Source: Amphibacillus jilinensis Y1 (GTDB lineage Bacteria; Bacillota; Bacilli; Bacillales; Amphibacillaceae). Taken from it: 64,000 bases of DNA. Location of the stretch: assembly GCF_000306965.1 (NCBI RefSeq), contig NZ_JH976436.1, positions 40,057 through 104,056 on the forward strand, written 5' to 3'. This document shows, piece after piece, positions 35,619 to 44,900 of the stretch. The position numbers and the translations under genes were made by a program. Under the pieces are notes generated by a model. It searched no databases, was not told the DNA's origin, and saw only the letters and a program-made list of their open reading frames with translations. Each line of letters opens with the position of its first letter. Positions within the stretch are counted from its first letter, which is position 1.

Positions 35619-35975
35619 TTAAAAGATTTTCTCTAGAGCTTGTTTAATCCGTTCTTGATCAAACGGTTTAACAATAAAGTCTTTGGCGCCAGCTTGGATT
35701 GCTTCTAACACCATTTGCTGTTGTCCCATCGCAGAGCACATAACAATCGTTGCATCTGGATGATCCTTTTTAATTTCTTTTACTGCTTCTACACCGTTCA
35801 TTTCCGGCATAGTAATATCCATTGTAACAAGTTCAGGCTTAAGTTCATTGTATAATTCAATAGCATGTTGTCCGTTCTCAGCCTCACCTACTACCTCATG
35901 TCCGAGTGATTCAAAAATATTTTTCAATTGCATACGCATAAACGCTGCATCATCAGTTACTAATACACGAGCCAT
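35619..35975 (-). CDS. CheY-type response regulator
   Basis: The 118-residue stand-alone receiver domain has the acidic pair in VTDDAAFMR (about 6-14), the phospho-acceptor aspartate in VTMDITMPEMNG (Asp about 54), the conserved threonine/serine in MCSAMGQ and the lysine in FIVKPFD (about 104). These match CheY, which in motile Bacillaceae binds the flagellar switch FliM. Whether this copy serves flagellar switching or the local receptor system cannot be told. It follows cheW by 21 bases, so they are one operon. Confidence 0.9.
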   Translation of the reverse strand: MARVLVTDDAAFMRMQLKNIFESLGHEVVGEAENGQHAIELYNELKPELVTMDITMPEMNGVEAVKEIKKDHPDATIVMCSAMGQQQMVLEAIQAGAKDFIVKPFDQERIKQALEKIF

Positions 35976-35996
35976 TTCTATCTCTCCTTCTAAGTC

Positions 35997-36458
35997 TTAT
36001 TCTTCTTCTACAACTTGTTTTACTTCATTTAATTGTTCGTAGTTTAATACATAAGCTAAATCAATTAATAATAATAAACGATCATCTAATTTAGCTACAC
36101 CATGTAAAAAATTGGCATTTACACCTTTAATCGTTGTTGGTGCAGGTTCAATAATCGATTGATCAATATCAATTACATCAGAGGCCTCATCAACTATAAA
36201 ACCAACTGAAAGATCGTCAACTAAAGATACAAGCATACGCGATTGATCTGTTTGTTCTGAATCAGGCAAGTCCATTCTCTTTTTCAAATCAATCACGGGA
36301 ATTACTTCACCACGTAATTTAGTAATACCTTCAATGAAAGTAGATACTTGAGGTAAGGATACGACTTCTTGTAATCTCTCAATTGAAACAATCTGCTGAA
36401 TACTTGCACCATATTCTTGGCCCTTTAATTGAAAAACAATATATTTTTCAGTACTCAT
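35997..36458 (-). CDS. CheW-type chemotaxis coupling protein
   Basis: The 153-residue CheW domain couples receptors to the kinase CheA. It starts YIVFQLKGQEYGASI and has TKLRGEVIPVIDLKKRM near 46-62, and the second half GFIVDEASDVIDI near 88 and FLHGVAKLDDRLLLLIDL near 117. No receiver domain is attached, so it is CheW, not CheV. It sits between cheX and cheY. Confidence 0.93.
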   Translation of the reverse strand: MSTEKYIVFQLKGQEYGASIQQIVSIERLQEVVSLPQVSTFIEGITKLRGEVIPVIDLKKRMDLPDSEQTDQSRMLVSLVDDLSVGFIVDEASDVIDIDQSIIEPAPTTIKGVNANFLHGVAKLDDRLLLLIDLAYVLNYEQLNEVKQVVEEE

Positions 36459-36546
36459 ACATTTACTCCTTTACTATTAAAATAGTAGACCTTACTATCG
36501 TCAATTTGACCTAGACATGTGTACTTATGTTTAAGGATACCCGCTT

Positions 36547-36583
36547 TAGCTAGATAAATCAATAATGATTTATGTCCTAGCTA
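36547..36583. other. Hairpin between cheX and cheW
   Basis: TAGCTAGATAAATCA (36547-36561) pairs with TGATTTAT and CTAGCTA (36566-36583) with a 3-base bulge. On the minus strand no U tract follows, so it may stabilise the cheX message or set the ratio of cheX to cheW. Confidence 0.45.
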
Positions 36584-36588
36584 CTAAG

Positions 36589-37053
36589 TTATTGATTTAG
36601 TAGTAAGTGAACAGCCATTTTTTGGTCAGCATGATAATTAATTTCTACTAATAGTGCCCGCTTAAAGCCGGATAGCTTAGCATCGCCTTTTAATACTGTA
36701 GGGTGTGTAATGTCTGTTACAATCGATACATCTGCTAAATAAGTCGCCAAACTACCAGCTATCATATTACCAAGTTCACCAGCAAATGACTCAAGCATCT
36801 CTTCTGATAAAGGCATACCAAACATTAATTCGCCAATCTCACTGAAAAAAGCATCCGTTGATTGCAAAACGAGCTCACCTTTAATACCCCCAGTAAAACC
36901 AATCATAACACCAAACTTAACAAGTAGCGGTGGCTCTATTAATTGTGGTGCACCAACCTCTGGTTCAAGTGGGACAATTTTTTTTACTGCATAAATCGTC
37001 CCATTATAGACCTCTTTAATAATTTCATTGATGTTCTTATCTCCAGTTGCCAA
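36589..37053 (-). CDS. CheX-type CheY-P phosphatase
   Basis: The 154-residue protein belongs to the CheC/CheX/FliY family of CheY phosphatases. A single active-site motif ESFAGELGNMIAGS (E-x-x-N, about residues 88-101) is present, as in CheX (CheC has two). FGVMIGFTGGIKGELVL is the core strand region. It should dephosphorylate the neighbouring CheY. Its presence with one CheY, one CheW and one MCP makes a compact signalling cassette. It is the first gene of the group. Confidence 0.85.
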   Translation of the reverse strand: MATGDKNINEIIKEVYNGTIYAVKKIVPLEPEVGAPQLIEPPLLVKFGVMIGFTGGIKGELVLQSTDAFFSEIGELMFGMPLSEEMLESFAGELGNMIAGSLATYLADVSIVTDITHPTVLKGDAKLSGFKRALLVEINYHADQKMAVHLLLNQ

Positions 37054-37203
37054 TATAATTCTCCTCCCCCTAAGACTTAATAGCTCTTTCTGTTAAGTCT
37101 TAATACCTATCTCTTTTTCTTGCTACTTCTATTTTCGGTAGAAAGGTCGGATAAATTAAGTTTTTTTTATGACATTTTCAATAAATAAGCTTTTCGAACT
37201 AGT

Positions 37204-37238
37204 AAAAAAGGAGGTTAACCACAATTTGGTTTACCTCC
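37204..37238 (-). terminator. Terminator of yclQ
   Basis: GGAGGTTAACC (37210-37220) pairs with GGTTTACCTCC (37228-37238); on the minus strand TTTTTT follows. It lies 9 bases past the stop. Confidence 0.85.
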
Positions 37239-37246
37239 CATTTCTT

Positions 37247-38230
37247 TTATTCTATACCTTGTTTAATTTCTGCAATCATTTGTGTAACAGATTCGACACC
37301 ACCACTTGATAGATACCAATAATCTGGTGTTAAGTAGACAATTTGATCCTCTTGAGCTGCTGTTGTTTGATTAATCAACGCATTGTCTAACGTCGTTGAA
37401 GCTGTATAATCACCACCCGTTACGGCATTACGATCCATTACAAATAAGTAATCAGGATCCATCTCAGCTACATATTCAAAACTAATACTTTGGCCATGTG
37501 TTGCTGCCTCAATATCTAAGGCAACGGGTTCTATTCCAAAATCATCATGAATAATGCCAAATCGCGATCCAGGTCCATAAGCATTAAGGGCACCATCATT
37601 TGTTAGGACAATAAGCCCCTTTTCATCTTCTGGAACATCACCTACAAGGTCTTCTAAATCAGCATTAACTTGCTCAATAGCTTCTTGAGATTCGTCTTGT
37701 TTATTGAAAATTTCACCAAGTAATGACACATTATCAGCAAACGATGACATATAGTCACTTTCGTCAACACCCATATAAATAGTAGGTGCCAGGTCAGTTA
37801 AGTCATCATAAGCTTCTGATGTACGACCTGATATAATAATGAGATCAGGATCAAGATTAGCTAACGTTTCAAAATCTGGTTCGAATAATGTTCCTGCATT
37901 TTCATAGGTATCTGCCTCAAATTGGTCAAGATAACTTGGAATATTGGCCTGTGGAACAGCTGCAACATCAACACCTAAATAATCTAATGTATCTACTGTA
38001 CCAAAGTCAAACACCACTACTGTCTCTGGGTTTGTTGGAACAGTTGTCGTTCCTAGTTCATGTTCAACCTCAATTTCACTTGGTCCTTCATCTACTTCCT
38101 CTTGGTCATTCGAATCTTCTTGTACTTCACCATTGTCTGTCGTACCTGTTGTATCTTCTGTATCTGAACCGCATGCTACTGCAAAAACAGCTAACATCAC
38201 TAGTAACATAAATAACATGATCTTTTTCAT
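37247..38230 (-). CDS. yclQ: Siderophore-binding lipoprotein (YclQ/FatB type)
   Basis: The 327-residue protein has a lipoprotein signal (lipobox AVAC, Cys about 20), a long acidic Thr/Asp/Glu linker (about 22-55) and a type III periplasmic-binding fold with VVVFDFGTVDTLDYLGV near 75 and DLIIISGRTSEAY near 133. It resembles YclQ, which binds petrobactin-type catecholate siderophores and ferric iron. It is separated from the permease/ATPase genes by 300 bases that contain repeat copy G, so it may have its own promoter or depend on read-through. Confidence 0.88.
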   Translation of the reverse strand: MKKIMLFMLLVMLAVFAVACGSDTEDTTGTTDNGEVQEDSNDQEEVDEGPSEIEVEHELGTTTVPTNPETVVVFDFGTVDTLDYLGVDVAAVPQANIPSYLDQFEADTYENAGTLFEPDFETLANLDPDLIIISGRTSEAYDDLTDLAPTIYMGVDESDYMSSFADNVSLLGEIFNKQDESQEAIEQVNADLEDLVGDVPEDEKGLIVLTNDGALNAYGPGSRFGIIHDDFGIEPVALDIEAATHGQSISFEYVAEMDPDYLFVMDRNAVTGGDYTASTTLDNALINQTTAAQEDQIVYLTPDYWYLSSGGVESVTQMIAEIKQGIE

Positions 38231-38379
38231 TATTAATAACCCCTTATCTCATAATATTTTATTTAAATAGATTGTATTGTTGTCCAGTCTACACCATTAA
38301 TACAGCTTACTATTTGGGCCCAACTGTTGTTTTTATAGTGTGACTTTATAAGCACAATCTTAATTAAAACATAGTTAAT

Positions 38380-38533
38380 AAAACAAACTTTCAATCAGCC
38401 GGTGTTTACATTATTCTCTCACTGATGACCTTGAGAGAATCAGAACATTAACTCCCGTTATCTCCCACCTAATTAGATGATCTCTACGCTCTATTTTGGA
38501 GGGAGGATGTTTTACGAACGGTTAGCTGTGATC
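38380..38533 (+). repeat. Intergenic structured repeat, copy G (short form)
   Basis: It starts AAACAAACTTTCAATCAGCC, has the partner CACTGATGA (38420-38428), then GAGAATCAGAACATTA, and a 3' hairpin with CTCCC (38462-38466) and GGGAG (38501-38505), where other copies read CCCACC and GGTGGG. It ends TTAGCTGTGATC, 3 bases before the yclP stop. Confidence 0.85.
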
Positions 38534-38535
38534 AA

Positions 38536-39294
38536 TCAAGTAAAATAGAGACATATACGACATTGGTCAATATCCTGTATTTTAATATCCATATCGTATA
38601 CTTGTTTTAATACACCATTATTGATGATCGCATGCGTCTCGCCTTGTTTAATAACCTTGCCATCTCTTAAAGCGACAATATGATCAGAGTAAACCGATGC
38701 AAAATTAACATCATGTAACACAATGATGACCGTTTTCCCTAGATCATCTACTAAACCTCTAAGCACCTTCATAATTTGGACAGAATGCTTCATATCTAAA
38801 TTATTTAAAGGTTCGTCAAGCAATATATAATCGGTATCTTGGGCAATAACCATCGCGATATAAGCACGTTGTTTCTGCCCACCGCTTAATTGGTCCAAAA
38901 ACTTATCTTCCATTTCATGAAGTTCCATATAAGTGAGTGCACTATCTATCATTTTTTGGTCGAATTCAGTTAATTTCCCTTGAGAGTATGGAAAACGCCC
39001 AAAACTCACCAACTGTCTAACCGTCAGTCGAACATTGATATGATTTGACTGCTTTAGAATCGATAATTTTTTAGCCAGTTCTTTATTATTTGCAATACTC
39101 ACTTCTTCACCATCAATTAAAACTTCCCCATGATCTTTAGCTATAAGTCGACTAACTATCGAAAGGAGTGTGCTCTTCCCAGCCCCATTCGGACCAATAA
39201 AGGATGTTATTTTACCTTGAGGAATGGTCATCGATACATGATCCACAACGAATGTTTCACCGTATTTTTTTGCAACTTCTTTTATCTCTACCAT
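38536..39294 (-). CDS. yclP: Siderophore ABC transporter ATP-binding protein
   Basis: The 252-residue FecC/FepC-type ATPase has Walker A (GPNGAGKST, about 33-41), signature LSGGQKQR (about 138), Walker B (YILLDEPLNNLD, about 156-167) and the switch histidine in VLHDVN. It energises the YclN-YclO permease. Its start overlaps the end of yclO by 7 bases. The C-terminus (CRICLYFT) contains two cysteines. Confidence 0.92.
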   Translation of the reverse strand: MVEIKEVAKKYGETFVVDHVSMTIPQGKITSFIGPNGAGKSTLLSIVSRLIAKDHGEVLIDGEEVSIANNKELAKKLSILKQSNHINVRLTVRQLVSFGRFPYSQGKLTEFDQKMIDSALTYMELHEMEDKFLDQLSGGQKQRAYIAMVIAQDTDYILLDEPLNNLDMKHSVQIMKVLRGLVDDLGKTVIIVLHDVNFASVYSDHIVALRDGKVIKQGETHAIINNGVLKQVYDMDIKIQDIDQCRICLYFT

Positions 39295-40241
39295 GTACGA
39301 TTCTCCTTTAATATAAGATATAGGAAATAGACGCCTCCAATTAAGTTAATAATCACACTTAACGTTGTAGAAAAAGCGAATATTCGATCAACAATGAGTT
39401 GTCCGCCAACAAGTGCAATAATACTAATTAATATAGCACCCGATAATAACACAGCATGTCGATATGTCTTAAACATTTCATAACAAACATTTACAACAAG
39501 AATACCAAGAAACATAATCGGTCCAACGAGTGCTGTTGCGATAGAAATTAAGATCGCTACCACAATCATCAATCGTCTAACCAAATAATTGTAATCAACA
39601 CCTAAATTGATCGCATGTTCTTTACCTAAAGAGAGGACATCTAAATATTTATAAAAACGTAAGAAATAGATAAATACTATCGTTAAAAAAAGAATCGACA
39701 TATATAATAAATCTGTTTGGACATTGTTAAAACTGGCAAACATCCGATTTTGTACGTTTAAGAACTCGTTTGGATCAATCAAAACTTGCATAAATGTTGA
39801 TAAGCTTTGAAAGAACGTCCCGAAAATTAAGCCAATAAGTAATAAGAAATAAATATTATGTCCTTTTTTAAATAATATCTGGAATAGTATTAAAGCAAAA
39901 AAAATCATAATTGCTACCGATAATAAATAATTTATATTTTGGTCAGTTGCTGTTAAACTCGTCGAGCCATAAAAAAAGATAATAAAGGTTTGAATCAACT
40001 GATACAAAGAACCTAATCCAATTAAACCGGGGGTTAGAATGCGATTGTTCGTAATCGTTTGAAAAACAATCGTGGCAACAGCTATAACAGCACCGGTTAT
40101 GACAATAGCTACTATTCGACTAGCTCTTCGTGATAAGATATAACTCCAATTCCCTTGAAGGCCAGCAAATAAATAGATCACAATAAACAATATGGCAAAT
40201 ACAGCAAGTAAAGTTAGCTTCATTCGATTACTCATAGACAT
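39288..40241 (-). CDS. yclO: Siderophore ABC transporter permease
   Basis: The 317-residue polytopic protein (about 9-10 helices) belongs to the FecCD family. The loop that contacts the ATPase (GVDYNYLVRRLMIV and GPIMFLGILVVN near 210-250) is recognisable. It pairs with YclN as a heterodimeric channel. It overlaps yclN by 14 bases and yclP by 7, so the three are tightly coupled. Confidence 0.9.
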   Translation of the reverse strand: MSMSNRMKLTLLAVFAILFIVIYLFAGLQGNWSYILSRRASRIVAIVITGAVIAVATIVFQTITNNRILTPGLIGLGSLYQLIQTFIIFFYGSTSLTATDQNINYLLSVAIMIFFALILFQILFKKGHNIYFLLLIGLIFGTFFQSLSTFMQVLIDPNEFLNVQNRMFASFNNVQTDLLYMSILFLTIVFIYFLRFYKYLDVLSLGKEHAINLGVDYNYLVRRLMIVVAILISIATALVGPIMFLGILVVNVCYEMFKTYRHAVLLSGAILISIIALVGGQLIVDRIFAFSTTLSVIINLIGGVYFLYLILKENRTW

Positions 40242-41178
40242 TTCTCCTCATGACGAGATACAGGAAGATAAAGCTTCCAATTACCCCTACAACCACACCA
40301 ATAGCTATCTCATAAGGAAAAATAATTACTCTTCCTAAAATATCACATGCTAATAAAAAGGTTGCACCTAATAAAGCGGTATGTGGCAAACTATTCTTTA
40401 AATGATCACCATGGTAAATAGATACCAAGTTGGGCACAATTAAACCAAGAAACGGTATCATTCCAACCGTTAATAAAACAACTGATGTAATCAGTGCGAC
40501 CATCGTTAGCCCAACATTCACAACGAGACGATAATTTAGGCCTAAATTTTTCGAGAAATCTTCTCCTAAACCCGCTATGGTAAAGCGATTAGCAAATACA
40601 TAAGCGAATATCACCAATGGGATACTCATATAAAGCATTTCATATCGCCCTTGAAGGATCAGGGCAAAATTCCCTTGTAACCATGAAGCCATATCTTGGA
40701 TTAAATCATTTTGATAGGCAAAAAAAGTAGTGATGGAATTGATAATACTACCAAACATCAAACCCACGAGTGGAATAAAGACTGGATCTCTAAACTTGAT
40801 TTTATCAAGAACTTTCATAAATATAAAAGTTCCTACAAGTGAAAAAATAAATGCAACTAGCATGCGTTGCATCGGTGTAGCACTACCAAACAACATCATT
40901 GCGATTAGTATACCAAAGCGGGCAGAATCCATTGTTCCAGCAGTAGTTGGTGATACAAATTTATTACGACTTAACTGTTGCATAATCAAGCCACAAATAC
41001 TCAGACCAAAACCAGCCATCATTATACTTAACAAACGTGGCACACGACTGATCCAGATAATTTGGATTTGTTGCTCTGATAAGGAAAATAGATCTGATGG
41101 ATTTAGAGGCACAACACCGATAAACACAGAAAGTACCGATAAAATGATTAAAATGGGTATAATATACTTCAGCTTCAT
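40228..41178 (-). CDS. yclN: Siderophore ABC transporter permease
   Basis: The 316-residue FecCD-family permease has about 9-10 helices. WISRVPRLLSIMMAGFGLSI near residues 42-61 and VGMIPFLGLIVPN near 239 are family signatures. It is first in yclN-yclO-yclP, and a near-perfect Fur box lies 29 bases before its ATG, so the operon should be repressed by iron-loaded Fur. Confidence 0.9.
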   Translation of the reverse strand: MKLKYIIPILIILSVLSVFIGVVPLNPSDLFSLSEQQIQIIWISRVPRLLSIMMAGFGLSICGLIMQQLSRNKFVSPTTAGTMDSARFGILIAMMLFGSATPMQRMLVAFIFSLVGTFIFMKVLDKIKFRDPVFIPLVGLMFGSIINSITTFFAYQNDLIQDMASWLQGNFALILQGRYEMLYMSIPLVIFAYVFANRFTIAGLGEDFSKNLGLNYRLVVNVGLTMVALITSVVLLTVGMIPFLGLIVPNLVSIYHGDHLKNSLPHTALLGATFLLACDILGRVIIFPYEIAIGVVVGVIGSFIFLYLVMRRNVYE

Positions 41179-41206
41179 AAAAAAATCCTTCTAAAAATAG
41201 TTGTAT

Positions 41207-41225
41207 GATAATGAGATTCATTATC
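41207..41225 (-). promoter_or_regulatory. Fur box upstream of yclNOP
   Basis: GATAATGAGATTCATTATC is a 19-bp palindrome that matches the classical Fur operator GATAATGATAATCATTATC at 17 positions. Confidence 0.9.
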
Positions 41226-41440
41226 AATTAGGTACCTCTATTCTATCATCAATTGAGAATCTGTCAATTGCCTATTGATTTAAAAGTTAAAAGTTTACTA
41301 AGTTTTTATACAAATGTGTTAGAATAAATGAGGGGAACGCCTTAATGATCACTGAGCAATCTATGTCATGGTCATTTGGCAATTTCCTTTATCTTAACGA
41401 TACATTAAGCTATGATGATGATAAAAGGAGTGAATGATTA

Positions 41441-41866
41441 ATGGATGCATACCAAGCTTATATGCGTGAAGTCTCACAACCTATGCGAGACGAACTAACA
41501 GAAAATGGGTTTCGAGAGTTGACAACAGTAGAGGACGTTGATCAATTCATGACAGATGTAACAGGACGGTCGATTGTTCTTGTTAACTCTGTATGTGGCT
41601 GTGCTGGTGGTCTAGCGCGACCAGCTGTGCTTTATGCCGTTAATGAAGGTGGTGTTAGCGCTGATCACTTAGTAACCGTATTTGCGGGACAAGATCGTGA
41701 AGCCACCGCTAAAATGCGAGAATACTTCGGAGATATTGCACCGTCTTCTCCTTCGATTGCGATTTTAAATGACAATAAAGTACAACATTTTATTCCGCGC
41801 GAAGAAATTGAAGGCGCTGATGTCGATAGTGTTATCAAAAATATTATCACTGGGTTTAAGTCTTAA
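41441..41866 (+). CDS. brxA: Bacilliredoxin BrxA (YphP family)
   Basis: The 141-residue protein is a bacilliredoxin that removes bacillithiol from oxidised proteins. The active CGC motif is in NSVCGCAGGLARP (about residues 51-63). AKMREYFGDIAPSSPS resembles YphP (BrxA) more than YqiW (BrxB). The C-terminus ends KNIITGFKS without the terminal cysteine of B. subtilis BrxA. AAAGGAGTG lies 8-10 bases before the ATG. It stands alone, divergent from yclN, and has two hairpins downstream. Confidence 0.92.
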   Translation: MDAYQAYMREVSQPMRDELTENGFRELTTVEDVDQFMTDVTGRSIVLVNSVCGCAGGLARPAVLYAVNEGGVSADHLVTVFAGQDREATAKMREYFGDIAPSSPSIAILNDNKVQHFIPREEIEGADVDSVIKNIITGFKS

Positions 41867-41895
41867 TATCGATAACCAAGATTATTATAATTGAT

Positions 41896-41925
41896 AACCC
41901 AACTTTCATGTGTGAAAGTTGGGTT
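41896..41925. terminator. Hairpin after brxA
   Basis: AACCCAACTTTCA (41896-41908) pairs perfectly with TGAAAGTTGGGTT (41913-41925) around a 4-base loop. No strong T tract follows; the next hairpin completes termination. Confidence 0.65.
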
Positions 41926-41955
41926 GATAAGCAAATATGCTAAACAATTAGAAAT

Positions 41956-41992
41956 GGGCTGGGACATAATAAAAATGATGCCAGCCCTTTTT
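41956..41992 (+). terminator. Terminator between brxA and addA
   Basis: GGGCTGG (41956-41962) pairs with CCAGCCC (41981-41987) and is followed by TTTTT. It ends at the addA stop. Confidence 0.8.
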
Positions 41993-44900
41993 CTATACTT
42001 GAAGAACAAGTGCTTGTTCAAAAAAGTAAAGGTATCTTTCTTTTATTGTTATATTTAAGACGGTTTCTATTGCTCGCGTATAGAGATCAATTTGTGTTTG
42101 GTACCGCGATGTAAGGATCTCATCCCGCTTCTGTTGATTATTATAATCAGGGATTCGATCTGTTTTGTAATCAATAATAATCCAGCCATGTTCTGTCTCA
42201 ATAAGCAAATCAATAATACCTTGAACAAACAAATCTTCTTCTGTTCTTTGATCCCAGTCTTGATAAACTTCATGAGCAGGGATCAGCAAGCTAAACGGAA
42301 CCTCTCGTTCAACCACCTTAGCCTGCTTAATCCAATTAAAGAGCTCCGTGTCAAAAAAGCGTGCAATCGCTAATTTATCAATTGCTTGTGCTTGAACACT
42401 TGTCAAAATTTCCTTGTCTACCAATTGGTTAATATACTCACTAATACGTTGCTGGTCCCACTCTTGTCGAAACGGGAGGTGTTGCATAACCGTATGGGTT
42501 ATTGTTCCACGTTCAGCCCCACTGATTTGTCGATTTTCTTGCATAAATATAGGGCGTTCAACAATTGGTGGACGAAATGAACGAATGATGTCTGTTGCTG
42601 CATTTTCATCGATCTGTTCTTGTTGACGCTTAATTTCTGTTACCGTCTGTTTAGCACGGTGACGTGTCGCTTGCTTGTAAGCATATTGAAATTCCAAACG
42701 CTCAAGTACTTTTTCATCATGTTCTTTTGATGTATGCTTAATGGGTTTAGCTTGAGCGATCGTCGTTTCTAAATCTATCGTACTTTGCTGTTCATCGCTT
42801 ACAGGATCCTGATAATCTTGAGCATAGGAAACCGTGATTTTCCATTGCGATTGATCTTCCCAAATTGATAATGGAATTTTTGGTGTCTGCCTTTCACCAC
42901 GAAGGAGATCAGCATGCCTATGTCGGATTAGACTAACTCCGACCCAATCCATGTATGTGTTTAGTTCTAAACGAAGTGCATTTGGTAGTGTCCATTCTTT
43001 ATGCTCAAGTACTTCTAACCACTTTTCCTGTTTTTTTTCAAACGCGTTAACTGTACCAACCATGACTAACTTTTCTTTGGCACGTGTAAGTGCAACATAA
43101 AGGACACGCATTTCTTCAGCCCATAATTCTTTTTGAATATATTGTTTAATACCGTGATAAATCAGCGTAGGGTACATAATACGATTAACGGGATCAATAA
43201 ATTTACTACCAAAACCAAGATCCTTATGAAGTAGATAGCGTTGTCGTAGGTCTTGCATATTGAAAGGTTTGTCCATCGCCCCTAAAATAACAATTGGGTA
43301 TTCAAGTCCTTTACTTTTGTGGATTGTCGTAATCCGGACCACATCTTCTTGCTCCCCTAAGGCTCGAGCTGCCCCTAAATCTTCGCCACGCTCCTCCATC
43401 CGCTCAATCATTCTAAGAAACCGGAATAATCCACGAAATGACGTTTGTTCATAGCCCCTCGCTCGATCATATAATGCACGCAAATTTGCCTGTCTTTGTC
43501 GCCCCCCTGGCATACCGGCTACAAAGTCATAATATCCTGTCTCCCGATAGATTTGCCAAATAAGGTCAGACAGACTCCCTTGTCGTGCTAGTGAGCGCCA
43601 TTTTGATAACTTCGATAAAAAACCCGTTAATTTCTGTTTTAATCGGCCGGTTTCAAGCGTTGTTAAGAAGGTTTGTAATGCTTCATAGTAAGATGCCTTT
43701 TTGTCAGCTAAACGGATCTGAGCCAATGCTTCTTCATCAATACCAACGAGTGGTGATTTTAGAACACTTGCTAGCGCAATATCTTGCTTTGCATTATCAA
43801 TTACTTTTAGCAAACTTAACATAACTTGAATCTCAATCGCTTCTAAATAACCGGTAGCCAGTTCGGCATAAACCGGTATCCCTTGTTTCTTTAACTCATC
43901 CATAATCGCTGGCGCCCAAGTCATTGACCGCAATAAAATAACGATATCACGATAAGCTGCTGGGCGGCTCATGCCCATCTCTTTATCAACGATTAGCCTA
44001 GGTTCTCCACCATCCGTTCCAATCCATTCTTTAATGCGCTTCGCATATGCGCGCCCCTCAATTTCTGCTTTAGCTAAGTCTTCATTAGACTCGATTTGCT
44101 CGTCATTTGTAGGAGCTGATTTATTGGACCGATCAATAATCATCAGTTCTGCCTCTACATCCTCTTGGGGGGCCTCATTATAGCTTAGATTTCCATAGAC
44201 TAATTCAGCTTCTTGATCATAGTTTATTTCCCCAACTTGTTCATCTAATAATTGCTTGAAAATATAGTTAGTAGCTGTTAAAATTTCTTCGCGACTTCGG
44301 AAGTTCTTGGACAAATCAATGCGATGACCCAATTGATGATCTTGAGCGAATTGCTTATACTTATTAATAAACAATGATGGCTCAGCATGACGAAAACGAT
44401 ATATACTTTGCTTCACATCACCAACCATAAATAAGTTCCCTGGCGATTCCTTCGTAACAAGTTTTAAAATCGTTTCTTGAACCATATTTGTATCTTGGTA
44501 TTCATCAATCAATACTTCTTCATATTTAGTGCGGATTAATTTAGCGATATTTGATGGCTCAATGACTTCCAATCTTAAGTCATCATCAATTAGGATCGCT
44601 AAAGCATAATGCTCTAAATCTGAAAAGTCGATTAAACCTTTTTCTTTTTTCAACTGTTGATAAGCTACTTTAAATTTCTTCACTAAATCAATCAATTGCT
44701 TTATCGTTGGATAAAGCCCTCGCACATCAGCCAGATAAGCTTCAAGTGGCCGCGTAAACAACTGTTCTTTTATATCAGTCAAGCGTTTTTTTACGCGATT
44801 GCGCATGGTTTTCACTTGTTCTTTTTTATTTTCATCTCCATCTACTTTTTTCCTTGATAATGCTTTAAAAGCAAGGGTTTGAAAGGCTTCTTGGGTTTGA

